From: Microbacterium festucae
GTDB taxonomy: Bacteria; Actinomycetota; Actinomycetes; Actinomycetales; Microbacteriaceae
Direction: 5' to 3'
DNA: 64,000 nucleotides
Assembly (NCBI RefSeq): GCF_025421715.1
Contig: NZ_JAOEFC010000003.1
Coordinates: 459,645 to 523,644, forward strand
A program made the position numbers and the translations under genes. Shown here piece by piece: positions 7,478 to 16,547 of this stretch (positions are counted from its first letter, which is position 1; every line of letters begins with the position of its first letter). Below the pieces are notes generated by a model. It saw only the letters and a program-made list of their open reading frames with translations. It was not told where the DNA came from and ran no database searches.

Positions 7478-10400
7478 TGGGCTTCAACAACCCCTCGGTG
7501 ACCTGGGGGCAGATGGAGAAGCTGCTCAGCGGCAAGCCGCCCGGCAAAGAGCCCGACGGCGGTGACGGTCCGGCCTTCTCGCGCAAACGCGGAAAGTACG
7601 TGCGGCCGCCCATCGAGCGGCCCGACAACCCGGTGCCCTACGCCGAGCTGCACGCGCATTCCTCGTTCTCGTTCCTCGACGGCGCCTCCAGCCCTGCCGA
7701 GCTCGCTGAAGAGGCCGAGCGGCTGGGGCTGCACGCGCTGGCGGTGACCGACCACGACGGGTTCTACGGCATCGTGCGCTTCGCCGAGGCCGCCGAACAG
7801 CTGCAGGTGAAGACGGTGTTCGGTGCCGAGCTGTCGTTGGGGCTGCCGGGGCCGCAGAACGGCGAGGCCGACCCGGTCGGCTCGCACCTGCTGGTGCTCG
7901 CCCGTGGCGAAGAGGGGTATCACCGGCTGGCGGCCGCGCTCACCCACGCGCAGCTGTCGGGGGAGCAGAAGGGGCGCCCGGTCTACGACCTCGACACGCT
8001 CGCCGATCAGGCCGGCGACCAGTGGGCGATCCTCACCGGCTGCCGCAAGGGTGCCGTGCGCCAGGGGCTCGCCGCCGCGGGGCCCGGCGGCGCCGCCCGT
8101 GCGCTCGACGGGCTGGTGGCGCGGTTCGGGGCGGGTGCGGTGACCGTCGAGCTGATCGACCATGGCAACCCCACCGACACCCGCGACAACGATGTGCTCG
8201 CCCGCCTCGCCGCCGAGCGCGGGCTGCCGGTGGTGGCCACCGGCAACGTGCACTATGCGGTGCCGGATCGCGTGCACCTGGCGGCGGCGGTGGCCGCGGT
8301 GCGCGCAGGCCGCGGCCTCGACGAGCTCGACGGCTGGCTGCCCGCGCACGCCGGCGCGCATCTGCGTTCGGGTGCCGAGATGAGCCGCCGCTTCCGCCGC
8401 TATCCGGGCGCGGTGGCCCGGTCGGTGACGCTCGCCGACGAACTGGCCTTCCCGTTGCGGCGGGCAAAGCCCGCGCTGCCCAAGACGGCCGTGCCGGAGG
8501 GGCACACGCCGATGTCGTGGCTGCGGCACCTGGTGTGGGAGGCGGTGCCGCGCCGTTACCCCGACCTCGCCCCCGACGACCGGGCCCGCATCGAGCGGGA
8601 GCTCGCCGTGATCGAGCAGAAGGACTTCCCCGGCTACTTCCTCATCGTGCACGGCATCGTGCAAGAGGCGCGGCGGCGCGGCATCCTCTGCCAGGGGCGT
8701 GGGTCGGCGGCCAACAGCGCCGTCTGCTATCTGCTCGACATCACCGCCGTCGACTCGATCTTCTACCGGCTGCCGTTCGAACGGTTCCTCTCGGCGATGC
8801 GCGAGGAAGAGCCCGACATCGACGTCGATTTCGACTCCGACCGGCGCGAGGAGATCATCCAGTGGGTGTACGCGCAGTACGGCCGTGACCGCGCCGCCCA
8901 GGTGGCCAACGTCATCCAGTACCGGCCCAAGAACGCGGTGCGCGACATGGCCAAGGCGCTGGGGCATTCGCCGGGGCAGCAGGATGCCTGGTCGAAGCAG
9001 GTCGACCGGTGGGACGGCGTCTACGAGACGGTCGACACCGACATCCCCGACCGGGTGCTCGCCTATGCGCGCGAGCTGATGAAGGCGCCCCGGCATCTCG
9101 GCATCCATTCGGGCGGCATGGTGCTCACCGACCGGCCCGTGGGGGAGGTCGTGCCCATCGAGCACGCGCGCATGGAGGATCGCACCGTCATCCAGTGGGA
9201 CAAAGACGACGCCGCCTGGATGGGGCTCGTCAAGTTCGACCTGCTGGGGCTCGGGATGCTCGCGGCCCTGCAGTACTGCTTCGACATGATCGCCGAGGCC
9301 ACGGGGGAGAGGTGGGAGCTGGCGACCCTGCCCAAAGAGGAGCAGGGGGTCTACGACATGCTGTGCCGGGCCGATTCGATCGGGGTGTTCCAGGTCGAGT
9401 CGCGGGCGCAGATGGGGCTGCTGCCGCGGTTGCAGCCGCGGCGGTTCTACGACCTGGTGATCGAGATCGCCCTCATCCGGCCGGGCCCCATCCAGGGTGG
9501 CGCCGTGCACCCCTATGTGCGGCGCAAGCTCGGTCGCGAAGAGGTGACCTATGCCCACGAGAAGCTGCGGCCGGTGCTGGAGCGCACCCTGGGCATCCCG
9601 GTGTTCCAAGAGCAGCTCATGCAGATGGGCATGGCCATCGGCGACCTCACCGGTGAGGATGCCGATGTGTTGCGGCGCGCGATGGGATCCAAGCGCGGCA
9701 TCGAGCGGATCGACTCGCTGCGGCAGAAACTCTATGACGGCATGGCGCGCAACGGTCTGGTGGGGGAGGCCGCCGACGACATCTATACGAAGATCCAGGC
9801 GTTCGCGAACTTCGGGTTCGCCGAGAGCCACTCGCTGTCGTTCGGGCTGCTCGTCTACGCGTCGTCGTGGTTGAAGCTGCACTATCCGGCCGCGTTCCTC
9901 GCCGCGCTGCTGCGCGCCCAGCCGATGGGGTTCTACTCGCCCGCCTCGCTCTCGGCCGATGCCCGCCGGCACGGGGTGAGCGTGCTGCGCCCCGACCTGC
10001 ACGCCTCGGGCGCCGATGCCGTGCTCGAGCCGGAGCAGGAGGGGGTGACGGCGGCCACCGGCCGCGACACCTGCACGCACCGGCATCAGCCCCCGGTGCC
10101 GGGCTTCGACGCCGACGCGCCCGACGAGTCGGCGGCGCACCGCCGCGACGGGGCGTTCGCGGTGCGGCTGGGCCTGGCGTCGGTCACCGGCATCGGCACG
10201 CCGCTGGCCGAGCGGATCGTCGCCAGTCGCACCGCCGAGGGGCCCTTCCACGACCTCCGCGACCTGGTGCGGCGCACCGGGGCGACGGCCGCGCAGGTCG
10301 AGGCGCTGGCGACGGCGGGGGCGTTCGAGAGCATGGGAATCAGCCGACGCGAGGGCATGTGGCTGGCGGGGGATGCCGCGCAGGACCGCGCCGAGTTCCT

Positions 10401-10860
10401 GCCGGGCACGCTGGTGTCGGTGCAGCCGCCGCTGTTCCCCGACCAGTCCAGCTACGACATCCTCGCCGCCGACCTGTGGGCCACGGGGATCTCCGCCGAC
10501 GACCACCCGCTCACCCACTACCGGGCCCAGCTGGATGCCCGGGGGGTGCTCACCTCACGCGAGCTGCGCGCTCACGAGACGGGGCGGCGCATCGAGGTGG
10601 CGGGTCTGGTGACGCACCGGCAGCGGCCGGCGACGGCATCCGGGGTCACGTTCCTCAACCTGGAAGACGAGCACGGCCTGGTGAACGTCATCTGCTCGGT
10701 GGGGGTGTGGAACAGGTATCGCCGGGTGCTGCGCGACAGTCCGGCGCTCATCGCCCGCGGCATCCTGGAACGTTCGCCGGAGGGGGTGACCAACGTGCTC
10801 GCCGACCGGTTCGACGACCTGCGGGTGGGGGTGCAGCATCGCTCGCGCGACTTCCGCTGA
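7477..10860 (+). CDS. dnaE2: error-prone DNA polymerase III alpha subunit DnaE2
   Basis: This C-family DNA polymerase carries out translesion synthesis. The 1,127-residue protein starts with a PHP domain (from about residue 53: YAELHAHSSFSFLDGA). The C-family palm with its aspartates (EEPDIDVDFDSDRRE, near residue 447) follows, then the fingers, helix-hairpin-helix motifs and a C-terminal OB fold (near 1040-1090: VTFLNLEDEHGLVNVICS). Replicative DnaE1 is some 50-100 residues longer and lacks this operon context. It is the third gene of the SOS-controlled cassette; a strong inverted repeat follows it. Confidence 0.95.
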   Translation: MGFNNPSVTWGQMEKLLSGKPPGKEPDGGDGPAFSRKRGKYVRPPIERPDNPVPYAELHAHSSFSFLDGASSPAELAEEAERLGLHALAVTDHDGFYGIVRFAEAAEQLQVKTVFGAELSLGLPGPQNGEADPVGSHLLVLARGEEGYHRLAAALTHAQLSGEQKGRPVYDLDTLADQAGDQWAILTGCRKGAVRQGLAAAGPGGAARALDGLVARFGAGAVTVELIDHGNPTDTRDNDVLARLAAERGLPVVATGNVHYAVPDRVHLAAAVAAVRAGRGLDELDGWLPAHAGAHLRSGAEMSRRFRRYPGAVARSVTLADELAFPLRRAKPALPKTAVPEGHTPMSWLRHLVWEAVPRRYPDLAPDDRARIERELAVIEQKDFPGYFLIVHGIVQEARRRGILCQGRGSAANSAVCYLLDITAVDSIFYRLPFERFLSAMREEEPDIDVDFDSDRREEIIQWVYAQYGRDRAAQVANVIQYRPKNAVRDMAKALGHSPGQQDAWSKQVDRWDGVYETVDTDIPDRVLAYARELMKAPRHLGIHSGGMVLTDRPVGEVVPIEHARMEDRTVIQWDKDDAAWMGLVKFDLLGLGMLAALQYCFDMIAEATGERWELATLPKEEQGVYDMLCRADSIGVFQVESRAQMGLLPRLQPRRFYDLVIEIALIRPGPIQGGAVHPYVRRKLGREEVTYAHEKLRPVLERTLGIPVFQEQLMQMGMAIGDLTGEDADVLRRAMGSKRGIERIDSLRQKLYDGMARNGLVGEAADDIYTKIQAFANFGFAESHSLSFGLLVYASSWLKLHYPAAFLAALLRAQPMGFYSPASLSADARRHGVSVLRPDLHASGADAVLEPEQEGVTAATGRDTCTHRHQPPVPGFDADAPDESAAHRRDGAFAVRLGLASVTGIGTPLAERIVASRTAEGPFHDLRDLVRRTGATAAQVEALATAGAFESMGISRREGMWLAGDAAQDRAEFLPGTLVSVQPPLFPDQSSYDILAADLWATGISADDHPLTHYRAQLDARGVLTSRELRAHETGRRIEVAGLVTHRQRPATASGVTFLNLEDEHGLVNVICSVGVWNRYRRVLRDSPALIARGILERSPEGVTNVLADRFDDLRVGVQHRSRDFR

Positions 10861-10922
10861 CCCGACCGGCCGCTGACCCGACCGCCCGCGCGCGGGCCGC
10901 GTCGGCGACCCGCCCGCACATG

Positions 10923-10959
10923 CCGCGACGCCCCGGGAACAGGTCCCGGGGCGTCGCGG
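10923..10959. terminator. bidirectional hairpin between convergent genes
   Basis: There is a perfect 16-bp inverted repeat, CCGCGACGCCCCGGGA (10923-10938) and its complement (10944-10959), with a 5-nt loop. It sits between the ends of dnaE2 and the convergent HesB-like gene. There is no T-run, as is usual for GC-rich actinobacterial terminators. Confidence 0.6.
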
Positions 10960-10974
10960 AAGTCGTGCGGTGGC

Positions 10975-11256
10975 TCAGCGCTGCTGGGCGAGGGCGAAGC
11001 CGATCGATCCGTCGTCGGCGACGCGGGCGTCGAGCACGCGATCGTCGAGCTGCACGGTGGCGACCGGGTCGACGAAGACGCGGGCTCCGGAGTTCTCGAC
11101 CACGACATCGTCGGGCTGCGGGGCCGTGGCGAGGCTGACGGCGTAGCCGGCGCCGGGCTCGACGGCTTCGCTGATGCGGATGCCTCCGGTATCGGTCGGA
11201 AGCTGAGCCGCGAGGTCCTTCACGGCGGTGGCGGCGTTCTCGGTGAGTGTGAGCAT
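10975..11256 (-). CDS. HesB/IscA-like protein lacking the cluster cysteines
   Basis: This 93-residue protein has the beta-rich fold and spacing of the A-type Fe-S carrier family (GGIRISEAVEPGAGYAVSL, then VFVDPVATVQLDDRVLDA). There is no cysteine anywhere in it, so the C and CxC ligands of IscA/ErpA are gone and it cannot bind a cluster in the usual way. The ATG at 11256 follows a purine-rich GGAAGGGGAGC. It is divergent from poxB. Function is unknown. Confidence 0.75.
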   Translation of the reverse strand: MLTLTENAATAVKDLAAQLPTDTGGIRISEAVEPGAGYAVSLATAPQPDDVVVENSGARVFVDPVATVQLDDRVLDARVADDGSIGFALAQQR

Positions 11257-11341
11257 GGGTGCTCCCCTTCCGTGGATTGCGTGCGGACCGGCCACGATTC
11301 CGAGAATCGGCGGCACACGCAACCTGAGGCCTCGACTCACA

Positions 11342-11373
11342 CCGAACGCCAAGGTTCGGGGTGGGCGTAGCGT
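11342..11373 (+). promoter_or_regulatory. poxB promoter with short inverted repeat
   Basis: CCGAAC (11342-11347) and GTTCGG (11354-11359) form a 6-bp inverted repeat with a 6-bp spacer. A TAGCGT -10 box (11368-11373) follows, 7 nt before the poxB ATG. The repeat overlaps the expected -35 region and may be an operator. The mRNA is predicted to be leaderless. Confidence 0.4.
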
Positions 11374-11380
11374 GGACGGC

Positions 11381-13111
11381 ATGGCCAACGTCGCAGAGTT
11401 CTTCATCGACACGCTCAAGGCCGCCGGGGTGACCCGCGTGTGGGGCCTGCCGGGCGACTCGCTCAACGCCTTCACCGACGCGCTGCGCCGAGACGGCGAC
11501 ATCCGGTGGATGCACATGCGTCACGAAGAGGCGGCGGCGTTCGCAGCGGGGGCGGATGCCGAGCTCACCGGCGAGCTGGCCGTGGTCGCCGGCTCGTGCG
11601 GTCCCGGCAACCTGCACTTCATCAACGGGCTGTTCGATGCCAACCGCACGCGCGTGCCGGTGCTGGCGATCGCCTCGCACATCCCGTCGGAGGAGATCGG
11701 CAGCGCCTACTTCCAGGAGACCCACCCGCAGGAGCTGTTCCGCGAGTGCAGCGTCTACTGCGAGATGGTGAGCGACCCGGCGCAGCTGCCGTGGGTGCTC
11801 GAGATCGCCATGCGCACCGCCGTCGAGAAGCGGGGGGTCGCTGTGGTCGTGGTGCCCGGCGACGTGTTCTTCGCGCCGGCCCCCGGCCGTCGGGCGTCGG
11901 CGCCCATCCGCGCCACGGTGTCGTCGACCGTTCCCGCGCCCGAGACGCTGGCCGAGGCAGCCGCCCTGCTCAACCAGGCGCGGCGTGTGACGATCCTCGC
12001 GGGGGCGGGTGTCGCGGGTGCGCGCGACGAAGTGATCGCGCTCGCCGAGCGTCTGCAGGCGCCGATCGTGCATGCGCTGCGCGGCAAGGAGCACATGGAG
12101 GGCGACAACCCGTACGACGTCGGCATGACGGGGCTGCTCGGCTTCGCATCCGGCTATCGCGCGATGGAGCACTGCGATGCGCTGCTCATGCTCGGCACCG
12201 ACTTCCCGTATCGGCAGTTCTACCCCGACAAGGCGAAGATCGTGCAGGTCGACATCCGCGGCGAGCAGCTCGGTCGTCGCACACCCATCGATCTCGGCAT
12301 GGTCGGCGGGGTGAAAGAGACCGCGGCGGCCCTGCTGCCGCTGATCGCCGAGGGCCGCGACGACGCCCACGTGACCGACAGCGTCGAGCACTACCGCAAG
12401 ACCCGGAAGGGGCTCGACGCGCTCGCCGTCGACGACGGCGATGCCCCGATCCACCCGCAGTACGTCGCGCGTCTGCTCGACGAGCTGGCCACAGGCGACG
12501 CCGTCTTCACCGCCGATGTGGGCAGCCCCGTGATCTGGGCCGCACGCTACCTGACCCTCGGGGGCGGGCGCCGGCTGCTGGGGTCGTTCCTGCACGGCTC
12601 GATGGCCAACGCGATGCCGCAGGCGCTGGGCGCGCAGGCCGACGACCGGTCGCGGCAGGTCATCGCGCTGGCCGGCGACGGCGGGCTGGCGATGCTGATG
12701 GGCGATCTGCTGTCGATCCGCCAGAACGACCTGCCCGTGAAGATCGTCGTGTTCAACAACTCGTCGCTCAACTTCGTCGAGGTGGAGATGAAGGCGGCCG
12801 GCATCGTGAACTTCGGCACCGAGCTCGACAACCCGAGCTTCGCGGCGGTGGCCGAAGCGGTCGGCATCACCGGCGTCCGCGTCGAGCAGCCGGGCGACCT
12901 GCGCCCCGCCCTGGAACGCGCGCTCGCGACCGACGGCCCGGTGCTGGTCGACGTCGTCACGGCGCGTCAGGAGCTGTCGATGCCGCCGGCGATCACCGCC
13001 GCGCAGGCGAAGGGCTTCACGCTGTGGGCGCTGCGCACCGTGCTGTCGGGGCGCGGCGACGAGCTGCTCGACCTCGCCGACACCAACCTGTGGCGGCGCA
13101 TCTTCCACTGA
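11381..13111 (+). CDS. poxB: thiamine-diphosphate-dependent pyruvate oxidase/dehydrogenase
   Basis: This 576-residue ThDP enzyme belongs to the acetolactate synthase/pyruvate oxidase family. Its likely reaction is pyruvate to acetate and CO2, with electrons passed to quinone. The N-terminal Pyr domain has the catalytic glutamate in HMRHEEAAAFAAGA (near residue 50). The middle domain follows, and the C-terminal PP domain carries the ThDP motif GDGGLAMLMGDLLSIRQNDLPVKIVVFNN. The PoxB assignment over acetolactate synthase or glyoxylate carboligase rests on overall style and solitary position. The ATG at 11381 lies 7 nt after a TAGCGT box. Confidence 0.85.
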   Translation: MANVAEFFIDTLKAAGVTRVWGLPGDSLNAFTDALRRDGDIRWMHMRHEEAAAFAAGADAELTGELAVVAGSCGPGNLHFINGLFDANRTRVPVLAIASHIPSEEIGSAYFQETHPQELFRECSVYCEMVSDPAQLPWVLEIAMRTAVEKRGVAVVVVPGDVFFAPAPGRRASAPIRATVSSTVPAPETLAEAAALLNQARRVTILAGAGVAGARDEVIALAERLQAPIVHALRGKEHMEGDNPYDVGMTGLLGFASGYRAMEHCDALLMLGTDFPYRQFYPDKAKIVQVDIRGEQLGRRTPIDLGMVGGVKETAAALLPLIAEGRDDAHVTDSVEHYRKTRKGLDALAVDDGDAPIHPQYVARLLDELATGDAVFTADVGSPVIWAARYLTLGGGRRLLGSFLHGSMANAMPQALGAQADDRSRQVIALAGDGGLAMLMGDLLSIRQNDLPVKIVVFNNSSLNFVEVEMKAAGIVNFGTELDNPSFAAVAEAVGITGVRVEQPGDLRPALERALATDGPVLVDVVTARQELSMPPAITAAQAKGFTLWALRTVLSGRGDELLDLADTNLWRRIFH

Positions 13112-13146
13112 CGCGGTGAGAGCCCCGGGTAGGCCACACTGGGCGC

Positions 13147-14103
13147 ATGAGAGCTGTGGTCTATGACCGGTACGGCGGCGTCGACCGGCTGCGGCACATG
13201 GAGCTGCCCACGCCCGACCCCGGCCCCGGCGAGGTGCTCGTCGAGGTGCTCGCCACGTCGCTGAACCTCAGCGACTGGGAGACGCTGCACGGGTCGCCGG
13301 CCTATTCGCGCATCGGCGCACCGCTGCGGCCGCGCCGCAGGATTCTGGGGTCTGACATCGCCGGGGTCGTGGCCGCCGTCGGCGCCGGGGTCACCCGCTG
13401 GCGGGTCGGCGATGAGGTCTACGGCGACAACCTGGCCCGCAAGGGCGGGTTCGCCGAGTATGCCGTCGCGCCCGAAGGGGTGCTGGCCCGCAAGCCCGAG
13501 ACGCTGACCTTCGAGCAGGCATCGACCATCCCGCAGTCGGGAGCGATCGCCGCGCAGACGGTGGCGCGGGCGCAGCCGGGGGAGCGGATGCTGCTCAACG
13601 GCGCCGGCGGCGGCGCCGGGGTGTTCGCGATTCCGCTGGCCGCGGCGGCCGGCGTGCACCTCACCGCCGTCGACAACGCGAGCAAGCTCGCCTTCATGCG
13701 GGGGCTCGGGGCAGCCGAGGTCATCGACTACCGGCAGACCGACTTCACGCGCACCGGCCCCTATGACCTGGTGGTCGACCTCGTCGCGCACCGGTCGGTG
13801 TTCGCCTATCGCCGCGCGCTGGCCCCGGGCGGCCGCGCCCTGGTCGTCGGCGGCACGACGCGCACCCTGCTGCGGATGCTGACCCTCGGTGCGCTGGTCG
13901 GCTGGGCGAGCGGGAGGCGACTGGGCGTGATGGCCGTGCGCGAGGGGCCCGCGCACTTCGCGCCCGTCGCGGATGCCGTCGCCTCCGGCGCGGTGACCGT
14001 CGTGATCGATCGGGTCTACCCGCTCGCGCAGGTCGCCGAGGCGCTCACTCTCCACGGCGAGGGACGTGCGCTCGGCAAGGTCGTCGTGCGGGTGCGCGAC
14101 TGA
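13147..14103 (+). CDS. zinc-independent MDR-family NAD(P)H oxidoreductase
   Basis: This 318-residue medium-chain dehydrogenase/reductase is of the quinone-oxidoreductase type. The N-terminal GroES-like domain (1-120) includes GSDIAGVVAAVGAGVTRWRVGDEVYG. The Rossmann domain carries the nucleotide loop NGAGGGAGVFAI near residue 158. The catalytic and structural zinc ligands of alcohol dehydrogenases are absent, so a quinone- or enone-reducing activity is more likely than alcohol dehydrogenation. A CACACT box 6 nt before the ATG suggests a leaderless mRNA. The substrate cannot be told from sequence. Confidence 0.85.
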   Translation: MRAVVYDRYGGVDRLRHMELPTPDPGPGEVLVEVLATSLNLSDWETLHGSPAYSRIGAPLRPRRRILGSDIAGVVAAVGAGVTRWRVGDEVYGDNLARKGGFAEYAVAPEGVLARKPETLTFEQASTIPQSGAIAAQTVARAQPGERMLLNGAGGGAGVFAIPLAAAAGVHLTAVDNASKLAFMRGLGAAEVIDYRQTDFTRTGPYDLVVDLVAHRSVFAYRRALAPGGRALVVGGTTRTLLRMLTLGALVGWASGRRLGVMAVREGPAHFAPVADAVASGAVTVVIDRVYPLAQVAEALTLHGEGRALGKVVVRVRD

Positions 14104-14170
14104 GCGGGTCGCCGGATCGTCGGACGCGCGGGTCGGGCGTTCGGGGCGGGCGTTTAGAATCGGAAGGCCA

Positions 14171-14242
14171 GCCTCTGTAGCTCAGTGGAAGAGCCACTCC
14201 GTCCTAAGGAGCGGGTCGGGGGTTCGAATCCCTCCAGGGGCA
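14171..14242 (+). tRNA. tRNA-Arg (anticodon CCU)
   Basis: The 72-nt cloverleaf has acceptor strands GCCTCTG and CAGGGGC (one G-U pair), a D arm GCTC/GAGC, an anticodon loop GTCCTAA with anticodon CCT, and a T arm GGGTTCGAATCCC. It decodes AGG. CCA is not encoded. Its last 21 bases are the left copy of the direct repeat that bounds the integrated element, so the element preserved the tRNA gene. Confidence 0.93.
14222..14242 (+). repeat. attL core (21-bp direct repeat)
   Basis: The 21-bp segment starts GTTCGAATCC and ends CAGGGGCA, covering the T-arm and 3' acceptor strand of tRNA-Arg. It recurs exactly at 33684-33704. The integrase gene lies 206 bp away, as expected for an att site. Confidence 0.9.
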
Positions 14243-14447
14243 CTTTTGCTTATTGCCTTTGACCAGGGTTTTCCTTCTTTCAACCAATCTCAGGATTGCC
14301 TTTTTGGCCGCTTTCTGGCCGCATTCTCGAATGCTGCGTGGTGAACTGGAGTCTTCAGAGGCCTTCATTCGGCTTCTCAGAGAGCCGATAACGGGCATTT
14401 CGAGCGTCTCGCTGCGGGCGAGAAAGTGAGCACTCTGCTCTCGGCGG

Positions 14448-15632
14448 TCAGTGTGGGCGGCGGTAGCGGGTCTGCGGCCCCGCGGGGAGCGCCACAAGCG
14501 GCATCGCGTCGTTCAGGCGCGCCGCGACGGCATCCAGATCGTCGTCGAAGAGGTCGGCATAGGTGTCGAGCGTCATCGCCGCCGACGCGTGCCCGAGCAT
14601 CCGCTGCACGGCCTTCACGTTGGCGCCGGAGCTGATCGCGAGGGACGCAGCGGTATGACGGAGATCGTGCGGAGTGAGTCGCGGGATCGATGGATCGACA
14701 GCATGCGCGCGCTTCACGGCGTTAGCGAACCATCCCTGCGCACCCGAGTTGCGCATGTGGTTGACGCCGTCGCCGAAGAGCAGCCCTTCCAGACCCTTCC
14801 CTGCGCACGCCTGCTCGATCATCGGCGCGAGGCGCTCTGGGTAAGGGACCGAGCGCTTCTTGTGCGTCTTGGGCGTGCCGACGTGGATTTCGTAGCCGAT
14901 CATCACTGCGTTCTCCTCGATGACGAAGCGTCGGCGCAGTCGGTTCACGGCGCGTACTCGCAGCGCGGTCGCCTCGCCCCAGCGCAGGCCGGTGTACGCC
15001 AGCGTCAGAACGAGCGTCGGATGCGCCGAGCATGCCGCCAGCGTCGCCACCTGATCATGCGTGAGGTAGACGCGGCGTTTGCCGGGCCCGTTCCGAGGGA
15101 GATTCCGGACATGGCGGGCCGGATTGTTCGTGAGGCGACGATCATCGATGGCGACATCGAGGATGCCGGCCAGGACTCCCAGAGCGCGAACGACGACAGT
15201 GCGCGACTTCTCCGTGGCGAGCTCGGATACCCAATCCTGGACTTCCGAGCGCCGGATCGACCAGATCTCTCGGTCAGCCCATACCGGAGCGACGTGGTTC
15301 TTCCACGCGCGCTCGAGCGTCATGTAGTACGAGGGCTTCGACATCGGCGGCTGCTTGGACCGCAGCCAGCTGTCGGCGAACATCCGGACCGGCACCCGCG
15401 ACGCCGCGGGATCGATGTACTCGCCTTTCGACTTCGACACCGTGACCATGGAGAGGTAGAGCTGCGCTTCGCGCATGGTGGTGAAGCCGCGCTTCTGCGT
15501 CTCCGAGCGATCCGGCTTGTAATAGCGCACGCGGTAACGGCGGCCCTTCGCGGTCTCGTATGAGGTGATGGTGCCCACCTTGACCTCCGTTCGTGCTGGC
15601 TCGACGGCCAGCATCGGCCCAGTGTCGGACAC
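14448..15632 (-). CDS. int: tyrosine recombinase (phage-type integrase)
   Basis: This 394-residue integrase contains an N-terminal arm-binding part (about 20-70), a SAM-like core-binding domain (about 80-170) and a C-terminal catalytic domain. The active-site set is complete: R217 in TGLRWGE, H322 and R325 in HDLRHT, H348 in LGHAS and the nucleophile Y358 in LDTYAD. It should catalyse integration and, with an excisionase, excision at the tRNA-Arg att site. I use the GTG at 15632; an ATG at 15614 is an alternative. A short palindrome, AGTGT-CGG-ACACT (15621-15633), overlaps the start and could be a regulatory site. Confidence 0.93.
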   Translation of the reverse strand: MSDTGPMLAVEPARTEVKVGTITSYETAKGRRYRVRYYKPDRSETQKRGFTTMREAQLYLSMVTVSKSKGEYIDPAASRVPVRMFADSWLRSKQPPMSKPSYYMTLERAWKNHVAPVWADREIWSIRRSEVQDWVSELATEKSRTVVVRALGVLAGILDVAIDDRRLTNNPARHVRNLPRNGPGKRRVYLTHDQVATLAACSAHPTLVLTLAYTGLRWGEATALRVRAVNRLRRRFVIEENAVMIGYEIHVGTPKTHKKRSVPYPERLAPMIEQACAGKGLEGLLFGDGVNHMRNSGAQGWFANAVKRAHAVDPSIPRLTPHDLRHTAASLAISSGANVKAVQRMLGHASAAMTLDTYADLFDDDLDAVAARLNDAMPLVALPAGPQTRYRRPH

Positions 15633-16037
15633 TGATCGGATGCCGTCAACGCGGCGGACGACGGATGTGGATAGATGGCGGAAGACGTCGTCAATTGCCG
15701 TTGAGTTGAGGGCGCCTCCCTCCGACGCCGAGAGTGTAGCAATCGGCCGCGCCTCCGTTCTCGCCGCTCACTCCTTGCAGACTCCGCGCTGGCGCGCCTC
15801 GCTTAACAGCCGTTCGACGACGAGAATTGCGTCACGCCCGGTCGCTGAGTGGCCGCATGTCGGAGGAAAGCTGACCTTGGTCGCGCGTCGCTTCTTCGGA
15901 TCCGCAGCGGCGTTGTGGCGTCACCGCGACGGCGGCGGTCGGATGACACTCTTGGACATTCGACTGAATCCGTTCTACTGCAATAGCCGCAGGATCACCG
16001 TGGTTTCCCGCCCCATGCCGACCTAAGGGGGATCACC
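15633..16037. other. non-coding stretch upstream of int
   Basis: Apart from the promoter region expected for the integrase and a good ribosome-binding site (AAGGGGGATC) for the small gene at 16038, I see no convincing gene, RNA or repeat here. Confidence 0.5.
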
Positions 16038-16292
16038 ATGGCGCGAATCGTGTCGGTTACGGCTGGGCATCAGGACGTCCGGCTGCACCAGTCGGAGGTC
16101 GAGTGTTTCGTGCAAGAGCTCCGCGGCCTGGACGACGAGAAGCTCCTTCACATCAGCGCCTTTGGGTCGACTCAGCGACAGTCTCGTCCGAAGGGCAGTC
16201 AGTCGATGCAATTCGACGAGGCGATGGCATTTGCGCTCGTCGAACAGTTCGTAGCGGTGTTTGGTGAGGACGTGGTCCCACGGCATCTGTGA
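16038..16292 (+). CDS. small conserved-looking protein of unknown function
   Basis: This 84-residue soluble protein has an AAGGGGGATCACC ribosome-binding site directly before ATG 16038, so it is probably translated. Its pattern (SVTAGHQDVRLHQSE, then HISAFGSTQRQS, then SQSMQFDEAMA) is like a group of small actinobacterial proteins I have seen with an FGS...SQS.QFDE pattern. I know no function for them. It lies between the integrase and the mrr gene and converges on mrr across a hairpin. It might act with mrr or control element transfer; both are guesses. Confidence 0.6.
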   Translation: MARIVSVTAGHQDVRLHQSEVECFVQELRGLDDEKLLHISAFGSTQRQSRPKGSQSMQFDEAMAFALVEQFVAVFGEDVVPRHL

Positions 16293-16379
16293 CGGGCTGC
16301 TGGGGGCGTCGAGCGGTCGCGGCGGGCGCGGTGCGGCCGTCCGATACGCCGACGGCACGAAGCACATACCGCGGGCACG

Positions 16380-16396
16380 CGTCAGCCATGCTGACG
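16380..16396. terminator. hairpin between convergent genes
   Basis: CGTCAGC (16380-16386) and GCTGACG (16390-16396) form a 7-bp stem with a 3-nt loop. It lies midway between the 3' ends of the small gene at 16038-16292 and the convergent mrr gene. A weak bidirectional terminator is plausible. The rest of the 255-bp gap shows nothing. Confidence 0.35.
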
Positions 16397-16547
16397 TGCC
16401 GGGGAAGAGCAGTCCGCGATCGGGTCCCGGATCCGGCCGAGGTCGACCCGTCACGACCCTCGCGCTCAGCGAAGAGGCGCATGATGTCGCGCTTGCGGCG
16501 CTGCTCTAGGCTCGACGCGTCCATCCATGTGAAGACGGACGGCACGG

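Noticed and set aside
7396..10518. Open frame of over 1,000 codons antisense to dnaE2
   Set aside because: The product is Arg/His/Gly/Pro-rich without domains, as expected for the antisense of a GC-rich gene with strong third-position bias; dnaE2 on the plus strand is unambiguous.
11342..11359. CGAAC...GTTCG upstream of poxB as an SOS box
   Set aside because: The spacer is 6 bp; the actinobacterial LexA site needs 4. Reported only as a short inverted repeat.
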